46,915 nt of DNA from Oscillospiraceae bacterium (GTDB lineage Bacteria > Bacillota > Clostridia > Oscillospirales > Acutalibacteraceae): the NCBI GenBank assembly GCA_015066095.1, contig SVPC01000013.1, positions 1 to 46,915 on the forward strand, read 5' to 3'. Each line of letters starts with the position of its first letter. Position 1 is the first letter of the stretch. The notes below the pieces were generated by a model, which was not told the DNA's origin, ran no database searches, and worked only from the letters and a program-made list of their open reading frames with translations. Positions 40,230-46,915 of the stretch are shown here, in pieces. A program made the position numbers and the translations under genes.

Positions 40230-41156
40230 CTATCCGCAAAATTTGGTGGTTATTTGTTTATAACAATTTTTAGGGGAATATTCCCACTCTTCAATCCGTT
40301 CAGAAGGCATAAAGTATTTAATTTCGGGACTGTAATCAGAATCAAACGAATCTATAATAATCAACTTAATTTTCATTTTGTCGCGCAAAATACTTTTTAT
40401 ATATACACTTGCTTGTTGACCTATTTTTACACCACTTCTGGGTTCGGCAAGTCCTGCGAGATTTGGTGTAATTTCCACAAATATACCATAGTCTTCCACG
40501 CTTCTAACCACGCCTGTTACGGTTTGCCCTGCTGAAAACTTCTCGGCATTTTCCTCCCAAGTGCCCAAAAGTTCTTTGTGGGTTAGTGTTATTTTACCGT
40601 CTGCACCCACCGATTTAATAATGGCTTTTATATTGTCGCCCACTTGGAAACGGTCCTTTGGGTGCGAAATGCGAGAAACCGAAATTGCGTCGATGGGTAA
40701 AAGTGCAATATTTCCGCAACCTACATCACAAAAAGCGCCAAAAGATTCTAAATGTGTAATTTTGGCATCTATTATATCACCGCAATTAAGTGAGGATAGC
40801 ATATAGTCGCGACAAAGCTCCTGCGCCTTGCGGCGCGAGAGTATAGCTTGGGTTTTGCCGTTTGTATCGGTGCGGAAAGCGGTTACTACAAAGCACACCG
40901 TTCTGCCCACTCGTGAAATAAGTGCTATGTCGCGGGTTGAGCCGTTTTCTATGCCTATTGCTCCCTCGTTGCGGGGTATTATTCCTTTTATGCAACCTAA
41001 ATCTACAATAAGGTTGTGCTCGGTATCGCACATTATCACAGGTGCTTCCAATACCATTTCTCTCACCTGTGCATCTGCGAGTGCTGCGAGTGAGCTCATA
41101 CATCTTTTGTTTTCTGATTCTCCGTAAAGTTTTCCTTCAGGATAAAAACCATTCAT
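40230..41156 (-). CDS. S1 RNA-binding domain protein (RpsA/IspH-S1-like)
   Basis: About 308 residues. At least two S1 domains: CGDIIDAKITHLESFGAFCDV (near 125-145) and GQTVTGVVRSVEDYGIFVEI (near 210-230). A more divergent one lies before them (APVIMCDTEHNLIVDLGCIKG). It resembles a short bacterial S1-like protein that binds RNA in translation; Firmicutes lack full-length S1. The frame opens with a GTG inside the ribosome binding site AAAGGTG; the ATG at 41156 is better. It is divergent from the S10 operon; the ~200 bp between them upstream of the S10 promoter show nothing else clear. Confidence 0.8.
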   Translation of the reverse strand: MNGFYPEGKLYGESENKRCMSSLAALADAQVREMVLEAPVIMCDTEHNLIVDLGCIKGIIPRNEGAIGIENGSTRDIALISRVGRTVCFVVTAFRTDTNGKTQAILSRRKAQELCRDYMLSSLNCGDIIDAKITHLESFGAFCDVGCGNIALLPIDAISVSRISHPKDRFQVGDNIKAIIKSVGADGKITLTHKELLGTWEENAEKFSAGQTVTGVVRSVEDYGIFVEITPNLAGLAEPRSGVKIGQQASVYIKSILRDKMKIKLIIIDSFDSDYSPEIKYFMPSERIEEWEYSPKNCYKQITTKFCG

Positions 41157-41358
41157 TTCTTTCTTCACCTTTCATTTTAACATTCAGTAATAAAAGTATA
41201 TTCCATCAAGTGCAAAAAAATGATAGAATTTTGTCTGAAATTTTAAAAAATTTTGAAATATCAGATACCATATTTGTGTTGGAAAGTTTCATATAACACA
41301 ATATGTTGTAAATGCTTTAAATATGCTAAAAAAAGGTGAAAAATTTTTTAAAAAATGC

Positions 41359-41387
41359 TTGATTTTTGTGAACGGATATGTTATTAT
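41359..41387 (+). promoter_or_regulatory. Sigma-A promoter of the S10 operon
   Basis: TTGATT (41359-41364), 17 bp, TATTAT (41382-41387), about 280 bp before rpsJ. Confidence 0.7.
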
Positions 41388-41393
41388 ACCAAG

Positions 41394-41664
41394 GTACGCT
41401 GTGAAAGTATGGCGTAAAAACATGCGTTGATGCAGGAGGTGGCCCGTCGAGAACGGGGAAATTTCTGCGGAGTATGTCCGATTTTAAACCGGGCGAAAGA
41501 ATTAGGAGTACATAAGGAAACTTGCGACCTTGTGTACAACGGCAAGCGATTTGCCGTCCGGAATTGACTGTGACCCCAGCAATCCGGTTTTATATTGCGC
41601 AGTGATGAAAAACACGGCGCGGTGTAAGTTTTGCCCGCCAACTATTAAAGGAGGCGAATTTCAC
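41394..41664 (+). promoter_or_regulatory. Structured 270-nt leader of the S10 operon
   Basis: Contains consecutive stable stems: CCCGT/ACGGG (near 41446-41459), GTACATAAGG (41508-41517) with CCTTGTGTAC (41528-41537), ACGGCAA/TTGCCGT (41539-41557), and CCGGAATTG (41558-41566) with CAATCCGG (41580-41587). Long S10 leaders control the operon through L4 in some bacteria. I do not recognise the exact Rfam class. A reading frame through it lacks a ribosome binding site and is rejected. Confidence 0.6.
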
Positions 41665-41976
41665 ATGGCAGTGAAAGAAAAAATTCGAATTCGAATCAAG
41701 GGTTACGACCACGCGCTTGTAGACCAGTCTGCAGAAAAAATTGTAGAAACCGCTAAACGTACAGGTGCAAGAGTATCAGGTCCCGTACCGCTACCCACCG
41801 AAAAGGAAATCGTAACCATCATCCGTGCTGTACACAAATATAAAGACAGCCGCGAACAGTTCGAAATGAGAACACACAAAAGGCTCATTGACGTTATCAG
41901 ACCTTCCAACAAAACTGTTGAAGCTTTGACCGGTCTTGAGCTCCCCGCCGGTGTAGAAATCGAAATCAAGCTTTAA
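41665..41976 (+). CDS. rpsJ: Ribosomal protein S10
   Basis: 103 residues. [20 protein letters not shown] is a family N-terminus and [18 protein letters not shown] is near the end. It binds the 30S head and also NusB for rRNA antitermination. AAAGGAGG precedes the ATG; the open frame upstream is leader RNA. First gene of the S10 operon. Confidence 0.97.
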   Translation: MAVKEKIRIRIKGYDHALVDQSAEKIVETAKRTGARVSGPVPLPTEKEIVTIIRAVHKYKDSREQFEMRTHKRLIDVIRPSNKTVEALTGLELPAGVEIEIKL

Positions 41977-42053
41977 TATATATTAAGGTAGACGATTTTA
42001 CACTTACGGTCATGTTGGGGAAACCCAACCAATAACCAAAGGAGGAAAACAAA

Positions 42054-42683
42054 ATGAAAAAAGGTCTCGTTGGCAAGAAGCTCGGTATGACCCAGCTTTT
42101 TGATGCAAACGGAAATGTTGTTCCGGTTACTGTTATTGAAGCAGGTCCCTGCGTTATTTCGCAGAAGAAGACAATCGAGAACGACGGTTATGAAGCAGTA
42201 CAAATCGGCTTTGGCGATTTAAAGGCTTCAAAGGTAAACAAACCTATGAAAGGTCACTTTGCAAAGGGCGATGTAGCTCCTAAGAAGGTTCTTCGTGAAT
42301 TCCGCTTTGAAGATACATCTGCTATGAATGTTGGCGACATCGTTAAGGCTGACATCTTTGCTGAAGGCGACTCGGTAGACGTAAGAGGTACTTCTAAGGG
42401 TAAAGGTTACGCAGGCGTTGTAAAGCGCTGGAACTTTGGCCGTCTTAAAGAATCTCACGGTACAGGTCCTGTACATCGTCACGGCGGCTCTTTGGGTGTT
42501 ATTGACCCTGCAAGAGTTTTCAAAGGAAAGAAAATGGCAGGTCACTTGGGTAATGAACGCGTAACCGTTCAAAACCTCAGTGTAGTAAAAGTTGACGCAG
42601 AAAAGAATATCATCGCTGTTAAGGGTGCCGTTCCCGGTCCTAAGGGCGGTATCGTAGTTCTTTTCGATAGCGTTAAAGCTTAA
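42054..42683 (+). CDS. rplC: Ribosomal protein L3
   Basis: 209 residues. Begins [16 protein letters not shown] and contains [13 protein letters not shown], the loop that reaches toward the peptidyl transferase centre. An early 50S assembly protein. Ribosome binding site AAAGGAGG. A 77-nt gap from rpsJ holds a small GTTGGG/CCCAAC hairpin. Confidence 0.97.
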   Translation: MKKGLVGKKLGMTQLFDANGNVVPVTVIEAGPCVISQKKTIENDGYEAVQIGFGDLKASKVNKPMKGHFAKGDVAPKKVLREFRFEDTSAMNVGDIVKADIFAEGDSVDVRGTSKGKGYAGVVKRWNFGRLKESHGTGPVHRHGGSLGVIDPARVFKGKKMAGHLGNERVTVQNLSVVKVDAEKNIIAVKGAVPGPKGGIVVLFDSVKA

Positions 42684-42703
42684 GGGAAGGAGAGTTAAAT
42701 ATT

Positions 42704-43327
42704 ATGCCTAATGTTGCAGTATTAAATATGGCAGGCGAAAATGTGGGCGAAATCACTTTAAGCGATGCTATATTCGGAATTAGTCCTAACGCAGTTGTTA
42801 TGCATGCAGCAGTTGTAAACTACCTTGCAAATCAGCGCCAGGGCACACAGTCCACTCTCACCCGCACAGAAGTTTCCGGCGGCGGCAAAAAGCCTTGGAG
42901 ACAAAAGGGAACAGGTCACGCAAGACAAGGTTCCACACGTGCTCCCCAGTGGAGACACGGCGGTGTTGTTCACGCACCGAAGCCGAGAGATTACTCTTAC
43001 TCTCTCAACAAGAAAGTTCGCAGATTGGCTCTTAAATCAGCATTGTCTGACAAGGTTCTTTCTGGCAACCTTATCGTTCTTGATGAATTGAAACTTGAAG
43101 GTTTCAAAACCAAGGTTGTTGCTGATTGCCTCGCTGCTATCGGCGCAGGAAAGAAAGCCCTTATCGTTCTCGAAAATAACGATGCATTCGCTGTTAAGAG
43201 TATCGCAAATATCAAGGGTGCTAAATCTGCTCAAATCAACACTATCAACACTTATGACATTATCAATGCTGATACATTGGTAATCGTTAAGGGTGCAGTA
43301 GCAAAACTTGAGGAGGTATATGCATAA
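42704..43327 (+). CDS. rplD: Ribosomal protein L4
   Basis: 207 residues. The exit-tunnel loop [19 protein letters not shown] is intact, with no indel visible at the KPWRQKGTG macrolide-contact region. In some bacteria L4 also represses this operon. The stop overlaps the rplW start (TAATG). Confidence 0.97.
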   Translation: MPNVAVLNMAGENVGEITLSDAIFGISPNAVVMHAAVVNYLANQRQGTQSTLTRTEVSGGGKKPWRQKGTGHARQGSTRAPQWRHGGVVHAPKPRDYSYSLNKKVRRLALKSALSDKVLSGNLIVLDELKLEGFKTKVVADCLAAIGAGKKALIVLENNDAFAVKSIANIKGAKSAQINTINTYDIINADTLVIVKGAVAKLEEVYA

Positions 43328-43620
43328 TGAAAATCGCACAGGATATCGTACTTGCTCCGGTTATTACCGAAAAGAGCATGGCAGGTATTGCCGATAAGAA
43401 ATACACCTTCAAGGTAGCAAAAGATGCTAACAAGATTGAAATTGCACAAGCAGTTGAAACCCTTTTCAAAGTTAAAGTAGATAAGGTTAACACAATCAGT
43501 GTACGCGGTAAAGAAAAGCGTATGGGCCGTTACAGCGGTTATACAGCTTCTTGGAAGAAGGCCATTGTTACACTCAAAAAAGATTCTAAGCCTATCGAAT
43601 TCTTTGACGGTCTTGTATAA
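43327..43620 (+). CDS. rplW: Ribosomal protein L23
   Basis: 97 residues. DIVLAPVITEKSMAGIADKKYTFKV start and RGKEKRMGRYSGYTASWKKA near the end. Sits at the tunnel exit and docks trigger factor and SRP. Translationally coupled to rplD. A 93-nt gap follows. Confidence 0.97.
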   Translation: MKIAQDIVLAPVITEKSMAGIADKKYTFKVAKDANKIEIAQAVETLFKVKVDKVNTISVRGKEKRMGRYSGYTASWKKAIVTLKKDSKPIEFFDGLV

Positions 43621-43713
43621 GTAAAGAGTTTTGCTTGGAAATCTGTTGATTTCCGGTGATGTATGAAGTCGCAAGACGGCTTCGCTAAGCCTAAATAGGA
43701 GAGTGAAATTAAA

Positions 43714-44541
43714 ATGGCTATTAAACATTATAAGCCGACTACTAACGGTCTGCGTAATATGACAACTATGGATTATTCCGAATTGTCAAAGGTAGCACCC
43801 GAAAGAAGTTTGCTTACAGCTTTAAAGAAAAATGCCGGTAGAAATAGCTACGGCAGAATCACCGTTCGCCACAGAGGCGGCGGAAACAAGAGAAAGTACA
43901 GAATTATTGATTTCAAGAGAAACCGTTTTGGTATCCCCGCAACAGTTATGACTCTTGAATATGACCCCAACCGTTCTGCATTTATCGCCCTTATTCAATA
44001 TGAAGACGGCGTAAAGAGTTATATCATCGCTCCGCAGGATTTGAAGGTTGGCGATGTTGTTGTAAGTGGTCCCGATGCCGATATTAAACCCGGCAACGCA
44101 TTACCGCTTGTAAACATCCCTGTTGGTACTTTCATCCACAATATTGAACTTTACCCCGGCAAGGGCGCTCAGCTCGCTCGTTCGGCTGGTAATATGGCGC
44201 AGCTTATGGCTAAGGAAAACGGTATGGCACTTCTTCGTTTGCCTTCCGGCGAACTCCGTAATGTACCTGCAAACTGCATGGCTACTATTGGTGCTGTTTC
44301 GAATCCCGAACACGCTAATATCAACTATGGTAAAGCAGGCCGTAAGCGCCACATGGGTTGGAGACCTACCGTTCGTGGTTCTGTAATGAACCCTTGCGAC
44401 CACCCTCACGGTGGTGGTGAAGGTAAGTCACCTATCGGCCGTCCCGGCCCTGTAACCCCTTGGGGCAAACCCACCTTGGGTTACAAAACCCGTAAGAAGA
44501 ATAAGCAAAGCAATAAGTATATTGTTAAGCGTCGTAAGTAG
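43714..44541 (+). CDS. rplB: Ribosomal protein L2
   Basis: 275 residues. [17 protein letters not shown] start; the conserved [18 protein letters not shown] near the C-terminus holds the histidine important for peptidyl transfer. Ribosome binding site GGAGAG. Preceded by a 93-nt spacer with a GGAAATC/GATTTCC hairpin, longer than other gaps in the operon. Confidence 0.97.
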   Translation: MAIKHYKPTTNGLRNMTTMDYSELSKVAPERSLLTALKKNAGRNSYGRITVRHRGGGNKRKYRIIDFKRNRFGIPATVMTLEYDPNRSAFIALIQYEDGVKSYIIAPQDLKVGDVVVSGPDADIKPGNALPLVNIPVGTFIHNIELYPGKGAQLARSAGNMAQLMAKENGMALLRLPSGELRNVPANCMATIGAVSNPEHANINYGKAGRKRHMGWRPTVRGSVMNPCDHPHGGGEGKSPIGRPGPVTPWGKPTLGYKTRKKNKQSNKYIVKRRK

Positions 44542-44562
44542 TCCACGAAAGGAGACCTGATT

Positions 44563-44838
44563 ATGGGAAGAAGCGTTAAAAAAGGCCCTTATGTGCAACC
44601 CGTGTTGCTTAAAAGGGTATTAGAAATGAATGAAGCCGGCGAAAAGCGTGTTCTTAAAACCTGGAGCCGTTCATCCACCATATTCCCCGATTTCGTCGGA
44701 CACACCTTTGCAGTACATGACGGACGCAAACACGTTCCGGTTTATGTAACAGAGGATATGGTTGGACACAAGCTCGGTGAATTTGCACCGACCAGAACAT
44801 TCAAAGGCCACGCAGGCTCTAAAACCAGCGGTAAGTAA
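44563..44838 (+). CDS. rpsS: Ribosomal protein S19
   Basis: 91 residues. [39 protein letters not shown] and [14 protein letters not shown] are diagnostic. Located in the 30S head. AAAGGAG precedes the ATG. Confidence 0.97.
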   Translation: MGRSVKKGPYVQPVLLKRVLEMNEAGEKRVLKTWSRSSTIFPDFVGHTFAVHDGRKHVPVYVTEDMVGHKLGEFAPTRTFKGHAGSKTSGK

Positions 44839-44852
44839 AGGAGAGTTAAACA

Positions 44853-45191
44853 ATGGAAGCAAGAGCTATACTTAAATATGCTCGTATTTCACCCCGTAAG
44901 GTGAAAATTGTTATGGATTTAATCCGTAACCAGGATGCTGACAAGGCTATGGCTATCCTCAAGTTTACTCCTAAGTCCGCTTGTGAGTATTTAGAGAAGC
45001 TTTTAGCGTCAGCTATTGCGAATGCAGAAAACAATCACAATATGGATGTTTCTCGTCTTTATGTTGCTGAATGCTTTGTTTGTCCCGGACCTACTCTTAA
45101 GAGAATTCGTCCGAAGGACCACGGCAGAGCACACCGCATCTTAAAGAGAACAAGCCATATGACTATCGTTCTTAAAGAACGCGAAATCTAA
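44853..45191 (+). CDS. rplV: Ribosomal protein L22
   Basis: 112 residues. [15 protein letters not shown] start and [19 protein letters not shown] end; its beta-hairpin lines the exit tunnel. AAAGGAGAG precedes the ATG. Confidence 0.97.
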   Translation: MEARAILKYARISPRKVKIVMDLIRNQDADKAMAILKFTPKSACEYLEKLLASAIANAENNHNMDVSRLYVAECFVCPGPTLKRIRPKDHGRAHRILKRTSHMTIVLKEREI

Positions 45192-45207
45192 GAAGGAGGT
45201 TTAAGTT

Positions 45208-45873
45208 ATGGGTCAAAAAGTTAATCCGCACGGTTTACGTGTAGGTGTTATTAAAAACTGGGACTCACGTTGGTTTGCCAAGGACAGCGTTTTCGGTGAT
45301 ACTTTGGTTGAGGACTATAACCTCCGTAAATACCTTAAGAAAACTCTTTATTCTGCAGGTATTTCAAAAATCGAAATCGAACGTGATGAAAAGCGTGTAA
45401 GATTACACATTCACTGTGCAAAACCCGGTATGGTTATCGGCCGTAACGGCAGCGAAATTGAAAAACTTCGCGAAACCTGTCAGGCAAAACTCGGCAAAAC
45501 TGTTGTAGTTAATATCGTTGAGATTAAGACTCCTGATGCCGATGCACAGTTGGTTGCTGAAAACATTGCAACTCAGTTAGAAAAACGTATTTCTTTCCGC
45601 CGCGCTATGAAGCTCGCCATCGGCAGAGCAATGCGTCTTGGCGTTAAGGGTATCAAAACTCAGGTTTCAGGTCGTCTCGGCGGTGCTGAAATCGCAAGAA
45701 GCGAACAGTATCACGAAGGTACTATCCCGCTCCAGACACTCCGCGCTGATATCGACTACGGCTTTGCTGAAGCTGATACCACTTACGGTAAAATCGGTGT
45801 TAAGGTTTGGATTTATAAGGGTGAAGTCCTCAGCGATAACCGTCGCCAGAAGAAGGAAGGAGGCGCCCGCTAA
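45208..45873 (+). CDS. rpsC: Ribosomal protein S3
   Basis: 221 residues. [20 protein letters not shown] start, KH domain [14 protein letters not shown], and C-terminal [14 protein letters not shown] and [10 protein letters not shown]. Lines the mRNA entry tunnel. AAGGAGG precedes the ATG; the stop overlaps the rplP start. Confidence 0.97.
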   Translation: MGQKVNPHGLRVGVIKNWDSRWFAKDSVFGDTLVEDYNLRKYLKKTLYSAGISKIEIERDEKRVRLHIHCAKPGMVIGRNGSEIEKLRETCQAKLGKTVVVNIVEIKTPDADAQLVAENIATQLEKRISFRRAMKLAIGRAMRLGVKGIKTQVSGRLGGAEIARSEQYHEGTIPLQTLRADIDYGFAEADTTYGKIGVKVWIYKGEVLSDNRRQKKEGGAR

Positions 45874-46298
45874 TGTTAATGCCTAAGCGTGTAAAATACC
45901 GTAGAGTACACCGTGGTCGTTTGACCGGCAAAGCTCTTAGAGGTAACACTGTAACCCACGGTGATTTTGGTCTTCAGGCAACTGAACCTGCGTGGATTAC
46001 CTCTAACCAAATCGAAGCTGCCCGTATTGCTATGACTCGTTATATCAAGCGTGGCGGTAAAGTATGGATTAAAATTTTCCCCGATAAGCCAATCACCGAA
46101 AAACCTGCTGAAACTCGAATGGGTTCAGGTAAAGGTTCACCGGAATATTGGGTAGCGGTTGTTAAGCCGGGCCGCGTAATGTTTGAAATCGGCGGTGTTA
46201 GCGAGGAATTAGCTCGTGAAGCTATGCGTCTCGCTGCTAACAAACTTCCTATTAAGTGCAAGTTTGTAACCAAACAGGAAATGGGTGGTGAGCAATAA
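45873..46298 (+). CDS. rplP: Ribosomal protein L16
   Basis: 141 residues. [20 protein letters not shown] start and [19 protein letters not shown]. Organises the A-site tRNA elbow on the 50S subunit. The TAATG overlap with rpsC sets the start; a second ATG two codons in is possible. Confidence 0.97.
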   Translation: MLMPKRVKYRRVHRGRLTGKALRGNTVTHGDFGLQATEPAWITSNQIEAARIAMTRYIKRGGKVWIKIFPDKPITEKPAETRMGSGKGSPEYWVAVVKPGRVMFEIGGVSEELAREAMRLAANKLPIKCKFVTKQEMGGEQ

Positions 46299-46504
46299 TG
46301 AAAGCAAAGGAACTTAGAGAAAACAATTTACCCGAACTTCAAGACAAGTTGACAAAGTTAAAGGAAGAATTATTTAACCTTCGTTTCCAACTTGCCATCA
46401 ATCAGCTCGAAAACCCCATGCGTATAACTGCTGTCAAAAAAGATATCGCTCGCATTAAGACAATTATTCGCGAGACCGAAATCAAAGACAGCCAGAACGC
46501 TTAA
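46298..46504 (+). CDS. rpmC: Ribosomal protein L29
   Basis: 68 residues, two long helices: [20 protein letters not shown] and [19 protein letters not shown]. Lies at the tunnel exit beside L23. Overlaps the rplP stop by TAATG. Confidence 0.95.
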   Translation: MKAKELRENNLPELQDKLTKLKEELFNLRFQLAINQLENPMRITAVKKDIARIKTIIRETEIKDSQNA

Positions 46505-46524
46505 TTCAAGGGAGGTAAAGCGAG

Positions 46525-46782
46525 ATGAGCGAAAGAAACCTTCGTAAAACTAGAGTTGGTAAGGTTGTAAGCGACAAAATGGAAAAAACCGTTGTTGTTG
46601 CTATTGAAGACAACGTTAAGCACCCACTCTATAAGAAGATTATCAAAAACACAATCAGACTTAAGGCACATGATGAAAACAATGCTTGTGGCATAGGCGA
46701 CAGAGTATTGGTTATGGAAACCAGACCCCTCTCTAAAGATAAGAGATGGCGTGTGGTAGAAATCATCGAAAAGGCGAAGTAG
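46525..46782 (+). CDS. rpsQ: Ribosomal protein S17
   Basis: 85 residues. [20 protein letters not shown] and KLKAHDENN-like body, then [16 protein letters not shown]. Primary 16S binder. GGGAGG precedes the ATG. Confidence 0.96.
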   Translation: MSERNLRKTRVGKVVSDKMEKTVVVAIEDNVKHPLYKKIIKNTIRLKAHDENNACGIGDRVLVMETRPLSKDKRWRVVEIIEKAK

Positions 46783-46803
46783 TCTTATAAGGAGGAAACC
46801 ACT

Positions 46804-46915
46804 GTGATACAACAACAGAGTTACCTCAAGGTTGCCGACAATACAGGTGCAAAAGAAATTATGTGCATCCGTGTTCTTGGAGGCTCCAGAAGGAGGTATG
46901 CCAACATTGGCGATG
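46804..46915 (+). CDS. rplN: Ribosomal protein L14, N-terminal part (runs off the right edge)
   Basis: 37 codons are visible. It starts with GTG after AAGGAGG and reads [20 protein letters not shown], the L14 N-terminus, followed by [17 protein letters not shown]. Next gene in the standard S10/spc order after rpsQ. The C-terminal part is outside the window. Confidence 0.95.
   Translation, partial: MIQQQSYLKVADNTGAKEIMCIRVLGGSRRRYANIGD

Noticed and set aside
41530-41664. N-terminal extension of S10 from an upstream ATG
   Set aside because: It would translate the structured leader, has no ribosome binding site, and S10 normally begins at MAVKEKI.

Overview
The window looks like an origin-proximal chromosomal segment of a low-GC, endospore-forming Firmicute, most likely a member of the class Clostridia. 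The evidence is the sporulation and germination genes (spoVAE, gpr, spoIIP, a spoVB-like flippase), the dnaA-dnaN-yaaA-recF-remB-gyrB-gyrA cluster, ParB/parS of the Bacillus type, strong AGGAGG ribosome binding sites and the S10 ribosomal protein operon. Species cannot be named from the sequence alone. No prophage, insertion sequence, CRISPR array or defence island was seen. The content is mostly housekeeping; the novelty is in non-coding sequence.

Layout. 1-0.75 kb: 5' end of a 16S rRNA gene on the minus strand with its leader and promoter. 0.75-7.1 kb, minus: a DMT-type transporter, parB-parA, spoVAE, a pair of bacterial PH-domain membrane proteins and rarA. Two perfect 16-bp parS palindromes sit in the 5' leaders of parA and spoVAE. 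7.2-8.8 kb, plus: spoVB/MurJ-like flippase. 8.9-19.2 kb, minus: tadA, a CPBP protease, gyrA, gyrB, remB, recF, yaaA, dnaN and dnaA, with the 192-bp dnaN-dnaA gap as the best origin candidate. 19.3-21.4 kb, plus: gpr, spoIIP and a 58-residue membrane protein.

21.5-34.5 kb, mostly minus: secA, a GH2 glycosidase behind a fluoride-type CLC, tRNA-Gln, then (plus) tRNA-Ala, a low-molecular-weight phosphatase and a HAD hydrolase, then (minus) trxA, rpsO-pnp and an eda-kdgK pair. 34.6-39.7 kb, plus: a wall-polymer cluster (TagF-like transferase, LicD, TagG, TagH) followed by cysK and ppa. 39.7-41.2 kb, minus: a DUF1622 membrane protein and an S1-domain protein. 41.4 kb to the end, plus: S10 operon from rpsJ to the start of rplN, behind a 270-nt structured leader.

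How the parts fit: the left and middle hold replication initiation, supercoiling and chromosome segregation; sporulation genes are interleaved and two have recognisable sporulation-sigma-type promoters; the right holds translation. The least explained feature is a matched pair of hairpin elements, one behind each tRNA. Each has an inverted T-arm at one end and a duplicated tRNA 3' end including CCA at the other, and each is bracketed by intrinsic terminators.
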